NCBI RefSeq assembly: GCF_022761035.1 | Contig: NZ_JAKWJP010000006.1 | Span: forward strand, 310,001-374,000 | Direction: 5' to 3' | DNA: 64,000 nt | From: Microbacterium sp. SS28 | GTDB taxonomy: Bacteria; Actinomycetota; Actinomycetes; Actinomycetales; Microbacteriaceae | Part shown: one piece after another, positions 7,948 to 17,163 of the stretch | Layout of the letters: every line of letters starts with the position of its first letter | How positions within the stretch are numbered: position 1 is the first letter of the stretch | Translations under genes and position numbers: made by a program | The notes under the pieces: model-generated | Database searches by the model: none | What the model was told of the DNA's origin: nothing | What the model saw: the letters and a program-made list of their open reading frames with translations, nothing else

Positions 7948-9957
7948 TCCCGCGATAGCGAGGGAATCGTAGAACGCGGCGACGGAATCCAGCACGACGG
8001 GCCAAGCGTATTCTGCCGCGGTCGCCAGTCCGGCCACCGCGAGGCGGGCCCGTTCCGCCGGGTCTCCCAGCAGCCGAGCGATCACGGATGCGAGTGCCTC
8101 ATCATCGTCCTGACCCACGATGACGCAGTTCTCGCCGTCGCGGCAGAAGCCTCGGTTGCCGTGCGAGTCGGTGGCCACCACGGGGCATCCCGCGGCCATT
8201 GCCTCGAGGATGGGAAGGCAGAATCCCTCATGACGCGAGGTCTGAACGAACACGGCCGCGGTGTTGTACAGCTCATTGACCTCAGCATCCCGGGGCCTCG
8301 TTATGTAGTTGGCGCGCTCGTCGTCGAGTATGTCCGGCTCCGTTCCGAACAGCTGAAGCGTAGGTCTGTCCTCCCCGAGGCGACGCCACGCGCGCTCCGT
8401 CATGGCGAAGTTCTTCTGGAAGAACGAGCGCCCCAGGGCGAGCACGGTGTCGTCATCGCGCTGCCAGTCGGGCAGAACCCGGAAGACAGAGCTGTCGTAG
8501 CCGTGCGGAATCAGTGTCGCGGTGACCCCGACATCGGCGAGCTCATGCTGTTGATAGTCCGCCTCAGTGATGCTCGCGAACTCATGACGGTAGCTTGCGA
8601 CGACCGCCGACTGCGCTACCTCATCGTCAGGGTAGAACCATGTCTCGAATTCCTGGATGAGGTAAACCGGTATCCCGTGATTCACCGAAGCGAGCCACAC
8701 GATCTCGGCGGTCTCCCACCATGTCGCCACCTTGATGGCATCCTCGTTGCGAAGCGAAAGGAGAAGATCCTCGTAGTTGCGATACGTGACCACAGGAACG
8801 CGCAGATCGAACCACGTCGGCTCGCCCTGGAGCGACCAGATGGCCACATCGAATCCCCGGTCCGCCAATCCGTTCGCGAGCTCGAACACGGCGCGGATGC
8901 CTCCGCTGATGGACGTGGCGTTGAGCACAAAGATGATCCGTCTGGCGCCGTCGGCGGTGGCCACCCCGCGCTCGAGGATCCATTGGCGCTGCTCCCCCGC
9001 GATTTCGAGACGTGGAAGCTCTTCTACCCGGAAGACCGTGCTGCTCAAGCAAAGAGTCCGGAAGTTTCCCGCCCACGCATGGCGGATGAGACGCCCGACC
9101 TGGGCATCCAGGTCGAGGTCCGCGAGGTGCCTCCCCGCGATATCGATGCGATCGACTGCGTCCGAGGTGAGGTAGAGGCCGTGCGCGGCGGCTGTCAGCA
9201 CGTACCTCGGGATTCGATGTTCGGCATAGTCGCGACGACCGGGGACGGCGGGGACGACCGACCCTGTCCGCCGATCGATCTGATAACCAGCCGCCAGCCC
9301 CTCCGGAGAACCGTACGCGGGAGTGACCACGCCGATCTCCTGGTCGTGGTGGTACTCATGCGCCGCATGCTGAAGCTGAATGACGGCGTCGGGTCCAGGG
9401 AGAGGATGCCGAGTGTCGATGAGCACGAGGTCCCACCGCCTGCACTCACGGTGCATCCATTCGAGGATGCTCGCGAGATCTATGATCGGCGCACCGTCCT
9501 CCCCATCTGCGATCGTGCACGGCTGCCCGGCAACGCGTGACGCCTCGGACGCAAGTTCCGGGGCGAGCACCACCCGGGCACGAAGCACGGCGCTCACGCG
9601 CGCGATCCAATCGCCGAGTTCAGGTCGCGGCGCACCGTGCACCACGATCACCAGATGGTTCCAATGCACTCGGTGCCACGCGGCCGCCCGTTCGGGCGTG
9701 AGAGTCGTAGTGACGCCGTTGGCGTACGTCGCGCCTCGGCGAGTATGCGCGACATTCAGTGCCTTGCGGTGGCGCGAATAGCCGCGTGGTCCGAGGCGCA
9801 GGAAAGTCGCTGACTCCCCTAACCGCCTCGCGACCCCGTCCACGATCCTTGCAACGCCTCGCGCCCCGCGCTTGATCACTCTCTCCAGCATGAGTTCGCG
9901 CCCGCCCTTCTTGTGGTGGATCAGCACCTCCGAGTCTAGGTCGGGCCCGTAGATCAT
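7897..9957 (-). CDS. Large GT4/WsaF-like glycosyltransferase
   Basis: A protein of about 686 residues whose C-terminal half is a clear GT-B glycosyltransferase: RIIFVLNATSISGGIRAVFE near residue 330, LALGRSFFQKNF near 530, and HEGFCLPILEAMAAGCPVVA near 600, which contains the EX7E nucleotide-sugar site. The part around VYLIQEFETWFYPDD resembles the WsaF rhamnosyltransferase and the second domain of the protein at 4732. The first 320 residues match nothing recognised with confidence, though they carry GT2-like pieces such as DLVLIDTRHPLP. The ATG at 9957 or the in-frame ATG at 9981 may be the start; neither has a good ribosome site. It is divergent from rmlB. Confidence 0.78.
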   Translation of the reverse strand: MIYGPDLDSEVLIHHKKGGRELMLERVIKRGARGVARIVDGVARRLGESATFLRLGPRGYSRHRKALNVAHTRRGATYANGVTTTLTPERAAAWHRVHWNHLVIVVHGAPRPELGDWIARVSAVLRARVVLAPELASEASRVAGQPCTIADGEDGAPIIDLASILEWMHRECRRWDLVLIDTRHPLPGPDAVIQLQHAAHEYHHDQEIGVVTPAYGSPEGLAAGYQIDRRTGSVVPAVPGRRDYAEHRIPRYVLTAAAHGLYLTSDAVDRIDIAGRHLADLDLDAQVGRLIRHAWAGNFRTLCLSSTVFRVEELPRLEIAGEQRQWILERGVATADGARRIIFVLNATSISGGIRAVFELANGLADRGFDVAIWSLQGEPTWFDLRVPVVTYRNYEDLLLSLRNEDAIKVATWWETAEIVWLASVNHGIPVYLIQEFETWFYPDDEVAQSAVVASYRHEFASITEADYQQHELADVGVTATLIPHGYDSSVFRVLPDWQRDDDTVLALGRSFFQKNFAMTERAWRRLGEDRPTLQLFGTEPDILDDERANYITRPRDAEVNELYNTAAVFVQTSRHEGFCLPILEAMAAGCPVVATDSHGNRGFCRDGENCVIVGQDDDEALASVIARLLGDPAERARLAVAGLATAAEYAWPVVLDSVAAFYDSLAIAGSAGAPLAEASVGASDE

Positions 9958-9994
9958 CGTTCTTGAGCCGTCACGTCGCATGCATCGCTGCGGT

Positions 9995-10000
9995 TATCCT
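9995..10000 (+). promoter_or_regulatory. -10 box for leaderless rmlB
   Basis: TATCCT ends exactly six bases before the rmlB ATG, which puts transcription start at or next to the A of the start codon. No ribosome binding site precedes the gene, which supports a leaderless mRNA. Confidence 0.55.
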
Positions 10001-10006
10001 GGAACG

Positions 10007-11005
10007 ATGCGCAGACTCCTCGTCACGGGAGGGGCCGGCTTCATCGGCTCCAACTTCGTGCACCACGTCATCGAAAATACCGACGACCAGGTGACGGTGC
10101 TCGACAAGCTGACTTACGCGGGAAATCGTGCGTCGATCGCGGGCCTCCCCGACGATCGCGTGACGTTCGTCAAAGGCGACATCGCCGACGCGGACCTGGT
10201 CGACGATGTGTTCGGCGGCGTCGACGCAGTCGTGCACTACGCGGCAGAATCACACAACGACAACTCGCTGAACGACCCGCGGCCGTTCCTCGACACCAAC
10301 ATCATCGGCACCTACACGCTCCTCGAAGCAGCCCGTCGACACGGGACACGTTTCCACCACATCTCGACCGACGAGGTTTACGGCGACCTGGAGCTTGACG
10401 ACCCCGAGCGGTTCACCGAGTCGACGCCGTACAACCCGTCCTCGCCCTATTCCTCGACGAAGGCCGGCAGCGACCTGCTTGTCCGTGCATGGGTCCGTTC
10501 GTTCGGCGTGCAGGCGACGATCTCGAACTGCTCGAACAATTACGGCCCGTACCAGCACGTTGAGAAGTTCATCCCCCGGCAGATCACCAACGTCCTCCGC
10601 GGCATCCGTCCAAAGCTCTACGGAGCGGGCGAGAACGTGCGCGACTGGATTCACGCCGACGACCACTCCTCTGCGGTGCTCAGCATTCTCGACCACGGGG
10701 TCGTCGGCCAGACTTACCTCATCGGGGCCGACGGTGAGATGAACAACAAGAATGTTGTCGAACTCATCCTCAGTCTCATGGGACGGAGAGCCGACGACTA
10801 CGATCACGTGACGGACCGGACCGGCCATGATCTGCGCTATGCGATCGACTCGACCAAGCTGCGCACCGAGCTCGGCTGGCAACCCGCATACAGCGACTTC
10901 ACGGCAGGTCTTGCCGCAACCATCGAGTGGTATCGCGCACATGAGGGCTGGTGGTCGCCCGCCAAGGACGCCACAGAGGCGTTCTACTCCAGTCTCGGCC
11001 AGTGA
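10007..11005 (+). CDS. rmlB: dTDP-glucose 4,6-dehydratase
   Basis: Second enzyme of dTDP-L-rhamnose synthesis; converts dTDP-glucose to dTDP-4-keto-6-deoxyglucose using bound NAD. The 332 residues are typical. The Rossmann GGAGFIGSN motif is at 8-16, followed by AAESHNDNS near 87, ISTDEVYGDL near 120 (catalytic Thr-Asp-Glu), the YSSTK motif (YXXXK) near 152 and RDWIHADDH near 225. The ATG at 10007 sits directly on the RRLLVTGG sequence; the longer frame would add nine residues and ignore the -10 box just upstream. The fused rmlCD gene begins at its stop codon. Confidence 0.97.
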   Translation: MRRLLVTGGAGFIGSNFVHHVIENTDDQVTVLDKLTYAGNRASIAGLPDDRVTFVKGDIADADLVDDVFGGVDAVVHYAAESHNDNSLNDPRPFLDTNIIGTYTLLEAARRHGTRFHHISTDEVYGDLELDDPERFTESTPYNPSSPYSSTKAGSDLLVRAWVRSFGVQATISNCSNNYGPYQHVEKFIPRQITNVLRGIRPKLYGAGENVRDWIHADDHSSAVLSILDHGVVGQTYLIGADGEMNNKNVVELILSLMGRRADDYDHVTDRTGHDLRYAIDSTKLRTELGWQPAYSDFTAGLAATIEWYRAHEGWWSPAKDATEAFYSSLGQ

Positions 11006-11020
11006 GTGCGGACGCCCTCG

Positions 11021-12430
11021 ATGACTGAATACGGCAAGCGGCTGGCTGCTGTGGAGACCGGCATCCCGGGTCTTGTGCTGTGGGAACTGCCCCTCCACGG
11101 AGACAGCCGCGGCTGGTTCAAGGAGAACTGGCAGCACGCCAAGATGACCGCACTCGGGCTCGACGACTTCGGCCCCGTGCAGAACAACATATCCTTCAAC
11201 GACGCGATCGGCACCACACGAGGCATCCACGCCGAACCGTGGGACAAGTGGGTGTCCGTCGCGACGGGCCGCATCTTCGGCGCCTGGGTCGATCTTCGCG
11301 AGGGGCCCACTTTCGGTCGGGTGTTCACCGCGGAGATCGATGCATCACGGGCGATCTTCGTGCCGCGTGGCGTGGGCAACGCTTATCAGACCCTCGAGCG
11401 GGACACCGCGTACACCTATCTCGTCAACGACCATTGGTCGCCGGATGCCGCCTACACGTTCCTGAATCTCTCCGACGAGACGGCCGCTATCAGCTGGCCG
11501 ATCCCGCTCGCCGACGTCGAGATCTCGACCAAGGACCTCGCCCATCCCCGCTTGCGCGACGTGACGCCGATCCCACCACGGAAGACGCTTGTCGTAGGCG
11601 CGAACGGTCAACTTGGACGGGCGCTGCGCGTCGAACTCGGCAACTCTCCTCAGATCGAGTACGCAACGCGCGCGGACCTGGACCTCACCTCCCCTCAACT
11701 CGTGGAAGCACGCCGCTGGCGCGATTACGACACGATCATCAACGCCGCCGCGTACACGGCGGTCGACCACGCGGAAACGCCACAGGGACGGGCGGATGCG
11801 TGGGCGGCCAACGTCAACGGCACGGCGGCCCTCGCACGGGTGGCCGCGCAAAATGGTGTGACGCTCGTGCATGTCTCAAGCGACTACGTCTTCGACGGCG
11901 CGCTCGACCGAGCCTATCGGGAAGACGACGCTCTGTGTCCGCTCGGCGTCTACGGTCAGACAAAAGCCGCCGCGGACGCGGTCGTCAGCACTGCACCGAA
12001 GCACTACATCGTCCGCACCTCGTGGGTGATCGGCGACGGCAAGAACTTCGTACAGACGATGGCGTCGCTGGCGGACCGCGGCATCGACCCGAAAGTCGTC
12101 GATGACCAAGTCGGACGCCTCACCTTCACCGAGGACCTCGCCCGCGGCATCCTCCATCTGCTCCGATGTGGCTCACCCTTCGGCATCTATAACCTCACCG
12201 GCGGCGGCGAGCCCACCTCGTGGGCGGACATTGCCCGGAGCGTCTTCGAGGCCAGCGGACACGACCCGTCGAGGGTCACGGGCATTTCAACTGACGACTA
12301 CTTCGCGTCCAACATCGGCCCGGTCGCACCGCGGCCTCGCAACAGCCTGCTCGACGTCGGAAAGATCGAGGCGACCGGATTCACGGTCCCAGACGCCCTC
12401 GGCACGTTGTCGACCTATCTGACTCGCTGA
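11021..12430 (+). CDS. rmlC-rmlD: Fused dTDP-4-keto-6-deoxyglucose 3,5-epimerase / dTDP-4-keto-rhamnose reductase
   Basis: A 469-residue fusion doing the last two steps of dTDP-L-rhamnose synthesis. Residues 1-175 are a cupin epimerase (HGDSRGWFKENW near 26, GTTRGIHAEPWDKWVS near 67 with the catalytic His, PRGVGNAYQTL near 118). Residues about 185-469 are an SDR reductase (LVVGANGQLGRAL near 190, HVSSDYVFDG near 285, the YGQTKAAAD YXXXK site near 312, VRTSWV near 334). The ATG at 11021 is used; a GTG at 11006, abutting the rmlB stop, would add five residues. This fusion is known in several actinobacteria. It is cotranscribed with rmlB. Confidence 0.95.
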   Translation: MTEYGKRLAAVETGIPGLVLWELPLHGDSRGWFKENWQHAKMTALGLDDFGPVQNNISFNDAIGTTRGIHAEPWDKWVSVATGRIFGAWVDLREGPTFGRVFTAEIDASRAIFVPRGVGNAYQTLERDTAYTYLVNDHWSPDAAYTFLNLSDETAAISWPIPLADVEISTKDLAHPRLRDVTPIPPRKTLVVGANGQLGRALRVELGNSPQIEYATRADLDLTSPQLVEARRWRDYDTIINAAAYTAVDHAETPQGRADAWAANVNGTAALARVAAQNGVTLVHVSSDYVFDGALDRAYREDDALCPLGVYGQTKAAADAVVSTAPKHYIVRTSWVIGDGKNFVQTMASLADRGIDPKVVDDQVGRLTFTEDLARGILHLLRCGSPFGIYNLTGGGEPTSWADIARSVFEASGHDPSRVTGISTDDYFASNIGPVAPRPRNSLLDVGKIEATGFTVPDALGTLSTYLTR

Positions 12431-12522
12431 GAAACCGCCCCGAGCGCCTCACCGGAGGCTATTGCCAACCCGTGGGGGCACGCACGCCTGTAGTGATCTG
12501 AGTAAGGCGATCGGTGAACCCA

Positions 12523-14538
12523 TCAACAACGAACGGACTTGGCAACCGCGTCGTTGAGGCTGGGGACACCTCCTAGGAGTGTCACGTTCGTCACTCCCGC
12601 GGCGAGCATCCAGTCTTTCGTTCCGCCGTCGAGGCACGTCGCCGGCGTCGTGAGCAGGGGGCTCAACGTCCGCGCCGACAGGACACCGCCCACGAGCGCG
12701 TCCGGGAAGTTCTCCCCCGTCGCCATCAGCACCTTGGGCGTCCCGTTGGGGTACGCAGCAGCAACGAGGAGCCGGGCTGTCTCGTACCGACTAGTGCCGG
12801 CGATCCGTTGCGCCGCGATCCCCGTAGCCGTGATATCGGCTACAACACCAGCGCTCACCCGATCGGCGCCCCCCACCACGATGACGCTCCCAAACCCCGC
12901 GGATCGGAGCGTCACCGTGGTGGACGGATCGAGCCGCGGAGCGGCACCATTGACGAGAATCACCGGGCGCCCTTGCGCCCCGCCGAGGGAAGCCGCGACG
13001 ATCGCGTCGGGGAAAGCGTCCCCGGTGGCGACGTAGGCAGCGGTGGCACCGGGGAAGAACTCGGTCGCGATGAGCCGACTAGTCTCATATCGATCTCGCC
13101 CGGCGATTCTCTCCATCGCGGCGTCAGGTAGGAGCGCAGCGATCTGCGATGCGATATCGCTGGAGATTCTTGCCTCGCCACCGATCAGGACAACCCTGGC
13201 GGGAGCAAGTCTCGCGATCTCCGCAGCGGTCGTTCCAACGAGAGCGGTGGGCTCTGTGAGCAGCAACGACCCGCCGATACGCCCGGCCGCGGCGCTGGCC
13301 GCGAGAGCGTCCGGAAAGTCGATCCCAGAGGCCAAGAACACCGTGGATGCCCCGCTCGGATAGGTCCGCTTCGAGACCTCGACCGCGGTCTCGAACCGAT
13401 CCGCGCCAGCGACCCGCGAGGTGGTGTACGGAACCGCCTGAGTCTGCGTGAGATAGGCACCGTACACCCAGAAGTGTTCTCCGCTAATCCGGATTCGCCA
13501 CCAATCGCCGTACACGCCTACGCGCGTCACAATGGTGCCTGCCGCCAGCGAGCGTGCGACAGGTTCACAAGCGGTTGAGGGAGCAGTTCGAGCATTGAGC
13601 GCAGCGACAGCAACGAAGTACTCGCCGTCAGCTGGCATTACCGCAGAAGATGACGGTTGCGAGCATGCATTCGCGGGGACATGGGTCGAGCCGAACCAGT
13701 CGGTGAAGTACTGGTAGAAGTTCCTGTTCCCGTATGCCGAGCACCCGTCGCCCTCGCTATAGCCCGCGCGGAGCGCCGCGGCGTTGGGCTGGTAGGGCGT
13801 GTAGTAGTAGAGGTTCGCGGTCGCCTGATTCTGGATGAATACGGGCGACGACCCACAGGCGGCATTCGGGTTGTATCGCACGTTCCATGTCTTGCCGGGG
13901 GCGTACCACGTGAAGTACTGCGAGGTTCCGGGCGGGTTGGCGTAGCGCTTGAACTGCCAGGCCGCGCCATAGACCTGGTTGAAGAAGCCGTAGTACCTCG
14001 TGTCGCACGCGGCCGTGTCGGGGCATCCCTGGCCCATCGCGATCGTGTACCGCCACTCGGAGGGCCACGTGTGCAGGACGAGTCCCTGCTCCTTCTGGAG
14101 CGTCGCGAGCAGCACTTGCGGGTTGATCCCGCATGCCTGGGCGACCTTGAAGATGATCGCCGAAGCGCGTTCCCGGATGCCGCCGGAGTACGCGCCGCAC
14201 ATGGCGTCGGGCGTGGTCGTGCGCGACGTGTCGTACCAGTCCTTGAGGCACGTGTAGCCCGCCTGGCAATTCGGGACCTTCGCCTGAAGGAAACTCTGGA
14301 TCTGTTCGGCCGACATCGTGTCACGGTCGAAGAACACGGCATCGCTGATGATGTTCCCGGCCTCGAACTTCGTCAGGTCAGCTGTCTTCACGACCATGTC
14401 TGCGGTGTGGGCTGCCGTACCGACGCTTGCGGTGGCGGGGACAGCGCTCAGCAATCCCAGCACGACGAGAATCGCTGTGAGGAGAGCCATTGGGGACGCC
14501 ACGCGAGCGCGAGGGCGTCGGGCTTGCGCCGTCGCCAT
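12523..14538 (-). CDS. Secreted cell-wall-binding (CWB2) protein with hydrolase-like and SH3-like domains
   Basis: A 671-residue exported protein. Residues 1-38 are a signal peptide with an AxA-type site before SVG. Residues about 45-300 form a Cys-containing domain with QVLLATLQKEQGLV and NFYQYFTDWFGS; the Glu in that first sequence sits where lysozyme or transglycosylase-like enzymes keep their acid, but the family is uncertain. Residues about 305-370 resemble an SH3 domain (LNARTAPST, VGVYGDWWRI). Residues 380-671 hold three cell wall binding type 2 repeats (RVAGADRFETA, RIAGRDRYETS, RIAGTSRYETA). It may hold the protein on the wall, perhaps on the glycan made by the neighbouring cluster. 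An attachment role is inferred from repeats only. Confidence 0.82.
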   Translation of the reverse strand: MATAQARRPRARVASPMALLTAILVVLGLLSAVPATASVGTAAHTADMVVKTADLTKFEAGNIISDAVFFDRDTMSAEQIQSFLQAKVPNCQAGYTCLKDWYDTSRTTTPDAMCGAYSGGIRERASAIIFKVAQACGINPQVLLATLQKEQGLVLHTWPSEWRYTIAMGQGCPDTAACDTRYYGFFNQVYGAAWQFKRYANPPGTSQYFTWYAPGKTWNVRYNPNAACGSSPVFIQNQATANLYYYTPYQPNAAALRAGYSEGDGCSAYGNRNFYQYFTDWFGSTHVPANACSQPSSSAVMPADGEYFVAVAALNARTAPSTACEPVARSLAAGTIVTRVGVYGDWWRIRISGEHFWVYGAYLTQTQAVPYTTSRVAGADRFETAVEVSKRTYPSGASTVFLASGIDFPDALAASAAAGRIGGSLLLTEPTALVGTTAAEIARLAPARVVLIGGEARISSDIASQIAALLPDAAMERIAGRDRYETSRLIATEFFPGATAAYVATGDAFPDAIVAASLGGAQGRPVILVNGAAPRLDPSTTVTLRSAGFGSVIVVGGADRVSAGVVADITATGIAAQRIAGTSRYETARLLVAAAYPNGTPKVLMATGENFPDALVGGVLSARTLSPLLTTPATCLDGGTKDWMLAAGVTNVTLLGGVPSLNDAVAKSVRC

Positions 14539-14544
14539 GTGAAC

Positions 14545-14574
14545 AGTGTGACGGAAGTTGCAGAACTAAATCAA
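14545..14574 (-). promoter_or_regulatory. Promoter of the CWB2 gene
   Basis: TTGATT, an 18-base spacer and CACACT lie in an AT-richer stretch; CACACT ends six bases before the ATG at 14538, so this transcript is probably leaderless too. Confidence 0.45.
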
Positions 14575-14592
14575 CGTTACACAGCAAGGCCG

Positions 14593-15717
14593 TTACAGGT
14601 CGGCGTGCAGCTGCCACACCCGGTCGGCCGCAGCGCGCCACGAGAACACGCGCCCTCGGTCCCCCGAGAGCACCCCGAGGCGGTCCGCCGCGGCGGTCGA
14701 GCCGAGCGCCGATGCGAGCGCCTCACCGAGCGCTTCGGGCTCGGGAAGAACAAGCAGACCCCCGTCGACGATCGTCTCCCGGTGCACTGTCGACTCCGCC
14801 GCGATCACCGGCACACCGACCGCGAGCGCCTCGACGACCCGCCACGGGAACGCCGATCGCACCGAGGGCGCCAGCAGCGCCACGGCCGCTCCGAACACCG
14901 CGGCGCGGTCGGGCGCCGAAAGCGCGCCCCGCACGTGCACGTTCCGCTCGGGGATCCCAGCGGCGGAGGCGAGCTCTGCGACAGCAGGCTCCTCCCCCTC
15001 GCCCGCGTCGATCACGAGCACGGGGACGTCCAGCCCAGAGCGAGCGACCGCCGAGAAGCCGAGCGACAGAGCGTCCGACGGCGCTGAGCCACCAGACAGG
15101 AGGACGAAACCCTCCGGCACATCGAGCACGCGCCGCCGCCCGACCTCGTCCGACGGGACGGCGAAGCCGGCGGGTGCAGCCCCGGCGATGACCCGTACGC
15201 GCTCCCCGAGACCCGGCGCCAGGTCCGAGAGCGATTCGGCCATCGAATGCGTCGGAACGACGATCGCGTCGGCGTGCTTGACGGCGCGCTTGAGCATCGC
15301 CCGCTGCCAGCCGACGACGGTGCGCGAGAGCTCCGAGGGCGCCTCCCACGCGCGGAAGTCCCACAGCGTCACGACCGTCTGATCGTTGTCGTGCACACGA
15401 TCGTGCTTGACGAGCGGGGCGAAGAGCGACGGAGAGTGCAGCATCCCGCCCCCGATTCCCGTCGCGACGCCGAGCTGGAGCGCGGCCGACAGCTCACGGC
15501 GCGCGAGGGCGACCTTGTGCAGTCGTGCGAGGCCCGGCAGCTCGAGCGCGATCTCGTCGACGCGCGCGGCGGCGACGCCGGGCAGGATCCCCTCGACCTC
15601 GCACCCCGCCGGCGCGGAGGCGATGAGCGCCCGCGTGAGCTCCCGCGATGCGGTCGCGAGGTCCTCGTCGAGGGGGGCGGCGACCTGATCGAGCATGAGG
15701 CGCAGAGTCGCGACCAC
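14593..15717 (-). CDS. GT4 family glycosyltransferase
   Basis: A 374-residue predicted GT-B glycosyltransferase. HSPSLFAPLVKHD near residue 95, LWDFRAWEAP near 118 and DAIVVPTHSMAESL near 150 belong to the N-terminal fold; FVLLSGGSAPSDAL near 205 opens the C-terminal fold, which ends with SVRSAFPWRVVEALAVGVPVIA near 295, an EX7E-like donor site. The GTG at 15717 starts three bases after the LCP gene stop, and the two are probably translated from one message with purE and purK upstream. In M. tuberculosis the equivalent position next to the LCP gene is held by the rhamnosyltransferase wbbL, so a role in cell wall glycan assembly is likely, but the sugar is unknown. Confidence 0.85.
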   Translation of the reverse strand: MVATLRLMLDQVAAPLDEDLATASRELTRALIASAPAGCEVEGILPGVAAARVDEIALELPGLARLHKVALARRELSAALQLGVATGIGGGMLHSPSLFAPLVKHDRVHDNDQTVVTLWDFRAWEAPSELSRTVVGWQRAMLKRAVKHADAIVVPTHSMAESLSDLAPGLGERVRVIAGAAPAGFAVPSDEVGRRRVLDVPEGFVLLSGGSAPSDALSLGFSAVARSGLDVPVLVIDAGEGEEPAVAELASAAGIPERNVHVRGALSAPDRAAVFGAAVALLAPSVRSAFPWRVVEALAVGVPVIAAESTVHRETIVDGGLLVLPEPEALGEALASALGSTAAADRLGVLSGDRGRVFSWRAAADRVWQLHADL

Positions 15718-15720
15718 CGC

Positions 15721-17163
15721 TCAGCCCTCCGGTGACGGCGACGGCGGATGCAGCGCCGTCTGGATGAGCTGCCGGATGTACGCGAAGTCGGGCTCGTATT
15801 CGTCGATGCCGCCCTCGGGCGTGAGCTCGATGGTCGAGACGAGCTGCTCCTTGGACTTGACGGCGAGGTCGGCGAAGTACGGGAGTATCGACTGCGGCAG
15901 GTCGGTCTCGACGATCGCTGTGCCCGCTGCCGCGATGTCGCTGAAGCGCGTCAGGACGGTCGTAGGCGTGAACTGCGCCAGCATCGCCTCCTGCAGCTGC
16001 CGTTGGCGCTTCATGCGGTCGAAGTCGCTCGTCGTGTAGCGCGAGCGGGCGTACCACTGCGCCGTGTCGCCGTCCATGTGCTGCGCTCCGGCTTCGATCC
16101 AGCCGGTCGCCCACTCGTCGGCGGGCTGACCCTCCCACGCGGGTCCGCCACCTTCGGGCAGGCGCTCGGCGACCGTGATGTCGACCCCGCCCAGGGCGTC
16201 GACGAGCGCTGCGAAGCCGTGCATGTCGATGAAGACGTAGTACGGGATCTCGATGCCGAGGATGCCTTCGGCCGCGTCCTTGGTGGCCTCGACGGCCGGC
16301 GTCGAGCCGTTGGCGACGGCATCCGGATACAGCGCGTTTCCATCGCGACACACCTCGACCTCGGTGCGCAACTGGTTGATGCCGCTGCTCCACCCGCAGG
16401 TCTGATCGGAATGGCCCTCGTGAACGTCGGGATAGAGGTCCTTCATGGGCCCCTCGGCGAACGGGAAATGCGGCATGTCGCGCGGGATGCCCGTGATCGT
16501 GACGGCGCCCGTGTCGGCATTGACCGAGACGACCGAGATGCTGTCGAACCGCATGGAGTCGCGGCCCTCTCCGCTGTCGGCGCCCAGGAGCAGGATGTTG
16601 TAGTACCCGTCGGAAGGGGGGACGGATGCCGCGCTCGCGCCGAAGATCGACCCCAGAGTGTCGCGCACCGTGCCGACGGCCTGCGACGCATAGACGGCGC
16701 CCCCGCCCGAGAGCACGAGGAGGGCGACCGAGACCAGCCCGATGCCGAACCGCGCCGCGCCGCCCGTCCGAACGAGCCGCACGAGCCGCAGCGTGTCGAT
16801 CGTCAGGACGACCCACAGCACGGCGTACGCGATCAGCACGATCTGCGCGCCGAGCAGGAAGAACCAGTTGGTCGCGAGCGTCACGAGGGCTGAGCGCCAC
16901 AGGACGGCCGAGAGGATGCCGAACACCACGAGCACCCACATCGTGAGCGTGGCCGCGATCCCGATGCGACCGAGACGACGGTTGCCTGCGACGACCTGCG
17001 CCGACCCGGGCATCAGGAAGTTGAGCCCCACGAGCCACCAGCCGCGCTGGGTCATGAACGGCCGCGACGAGGCGTCGGGATAGCGGAGCGGCTGCTCCTC
17101 GACGAGATGACGAGGAGCAGCGGATGACGCGCCGGCCGCCCGCGGCGGGCTCAGGACGCTCAC
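15721..17163 (-). CDS. LCP (LytR-CpsA-Psr) family glycopolymer transferase
   Basis: A 480-residue membrane protein of the family that moves undecaprenyl-linked glycopolymers onto peptidoglycan. Four hydrophobic segments lie between residues 44 and 163, so the catalytic part is outside. The LCP domain covers about 185-470: NILLLGADSGEGRDSMRFDS near 190, ITGIPRDMPHFP near 223 and QWYARSRYTTSDFDRMKRQR near 368, which hold the conserved Asp and Arg residues that bind pyrophosphate and Mg. The start is a GTG overlapping the purE stop by four bases. It corresponds in position to the M. tuberculosis LCP gene Rv3267, and its likely substrate is the rhamnose-containing glycan made nearby. Confidence 0.93.
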   Translation of the reverse strand: MSVLSPPRAAGASSAAPRHLVEEQPLRYPDASSRPFMTQRGWWLVGLNFLMPGSAQVVAGNRRLGRIGIAATLTMWVLVVFGILSAVLWRSALVTLATNWFFLLGAQIVLIAYAVLWVVLTIDTLRLVRLVRTGGAARFGIGLVSVALLVLSGGGAVYASQAVGTVRDTLGSIFGASAASVPPSDGYYNILLLGADSGEGRDSMRFDSISVVSVNADTGAVTITGIPRDMPHFPFAEGPMKDLYPDVHEGHSDQTCGWSSGINQLRTEVEVCRDGNALYPDAVANGSTPAVEATKDAAEGILGIEIPYYVFIDMHGFAALVDALGGVDITVAERLPEGGGPAWEGQPADEWATGWIEAGAQHMDGDTAQWYARSRYTTSDFDRMKRQRQLQEAMLAQFTPTTVLTRFSDIAAAGTAIVETDLPQSILPYFADLAVKSKEQLVSTIELTPEGGIDEYEPDFAYIRQLIQTALHPPSPSPEG

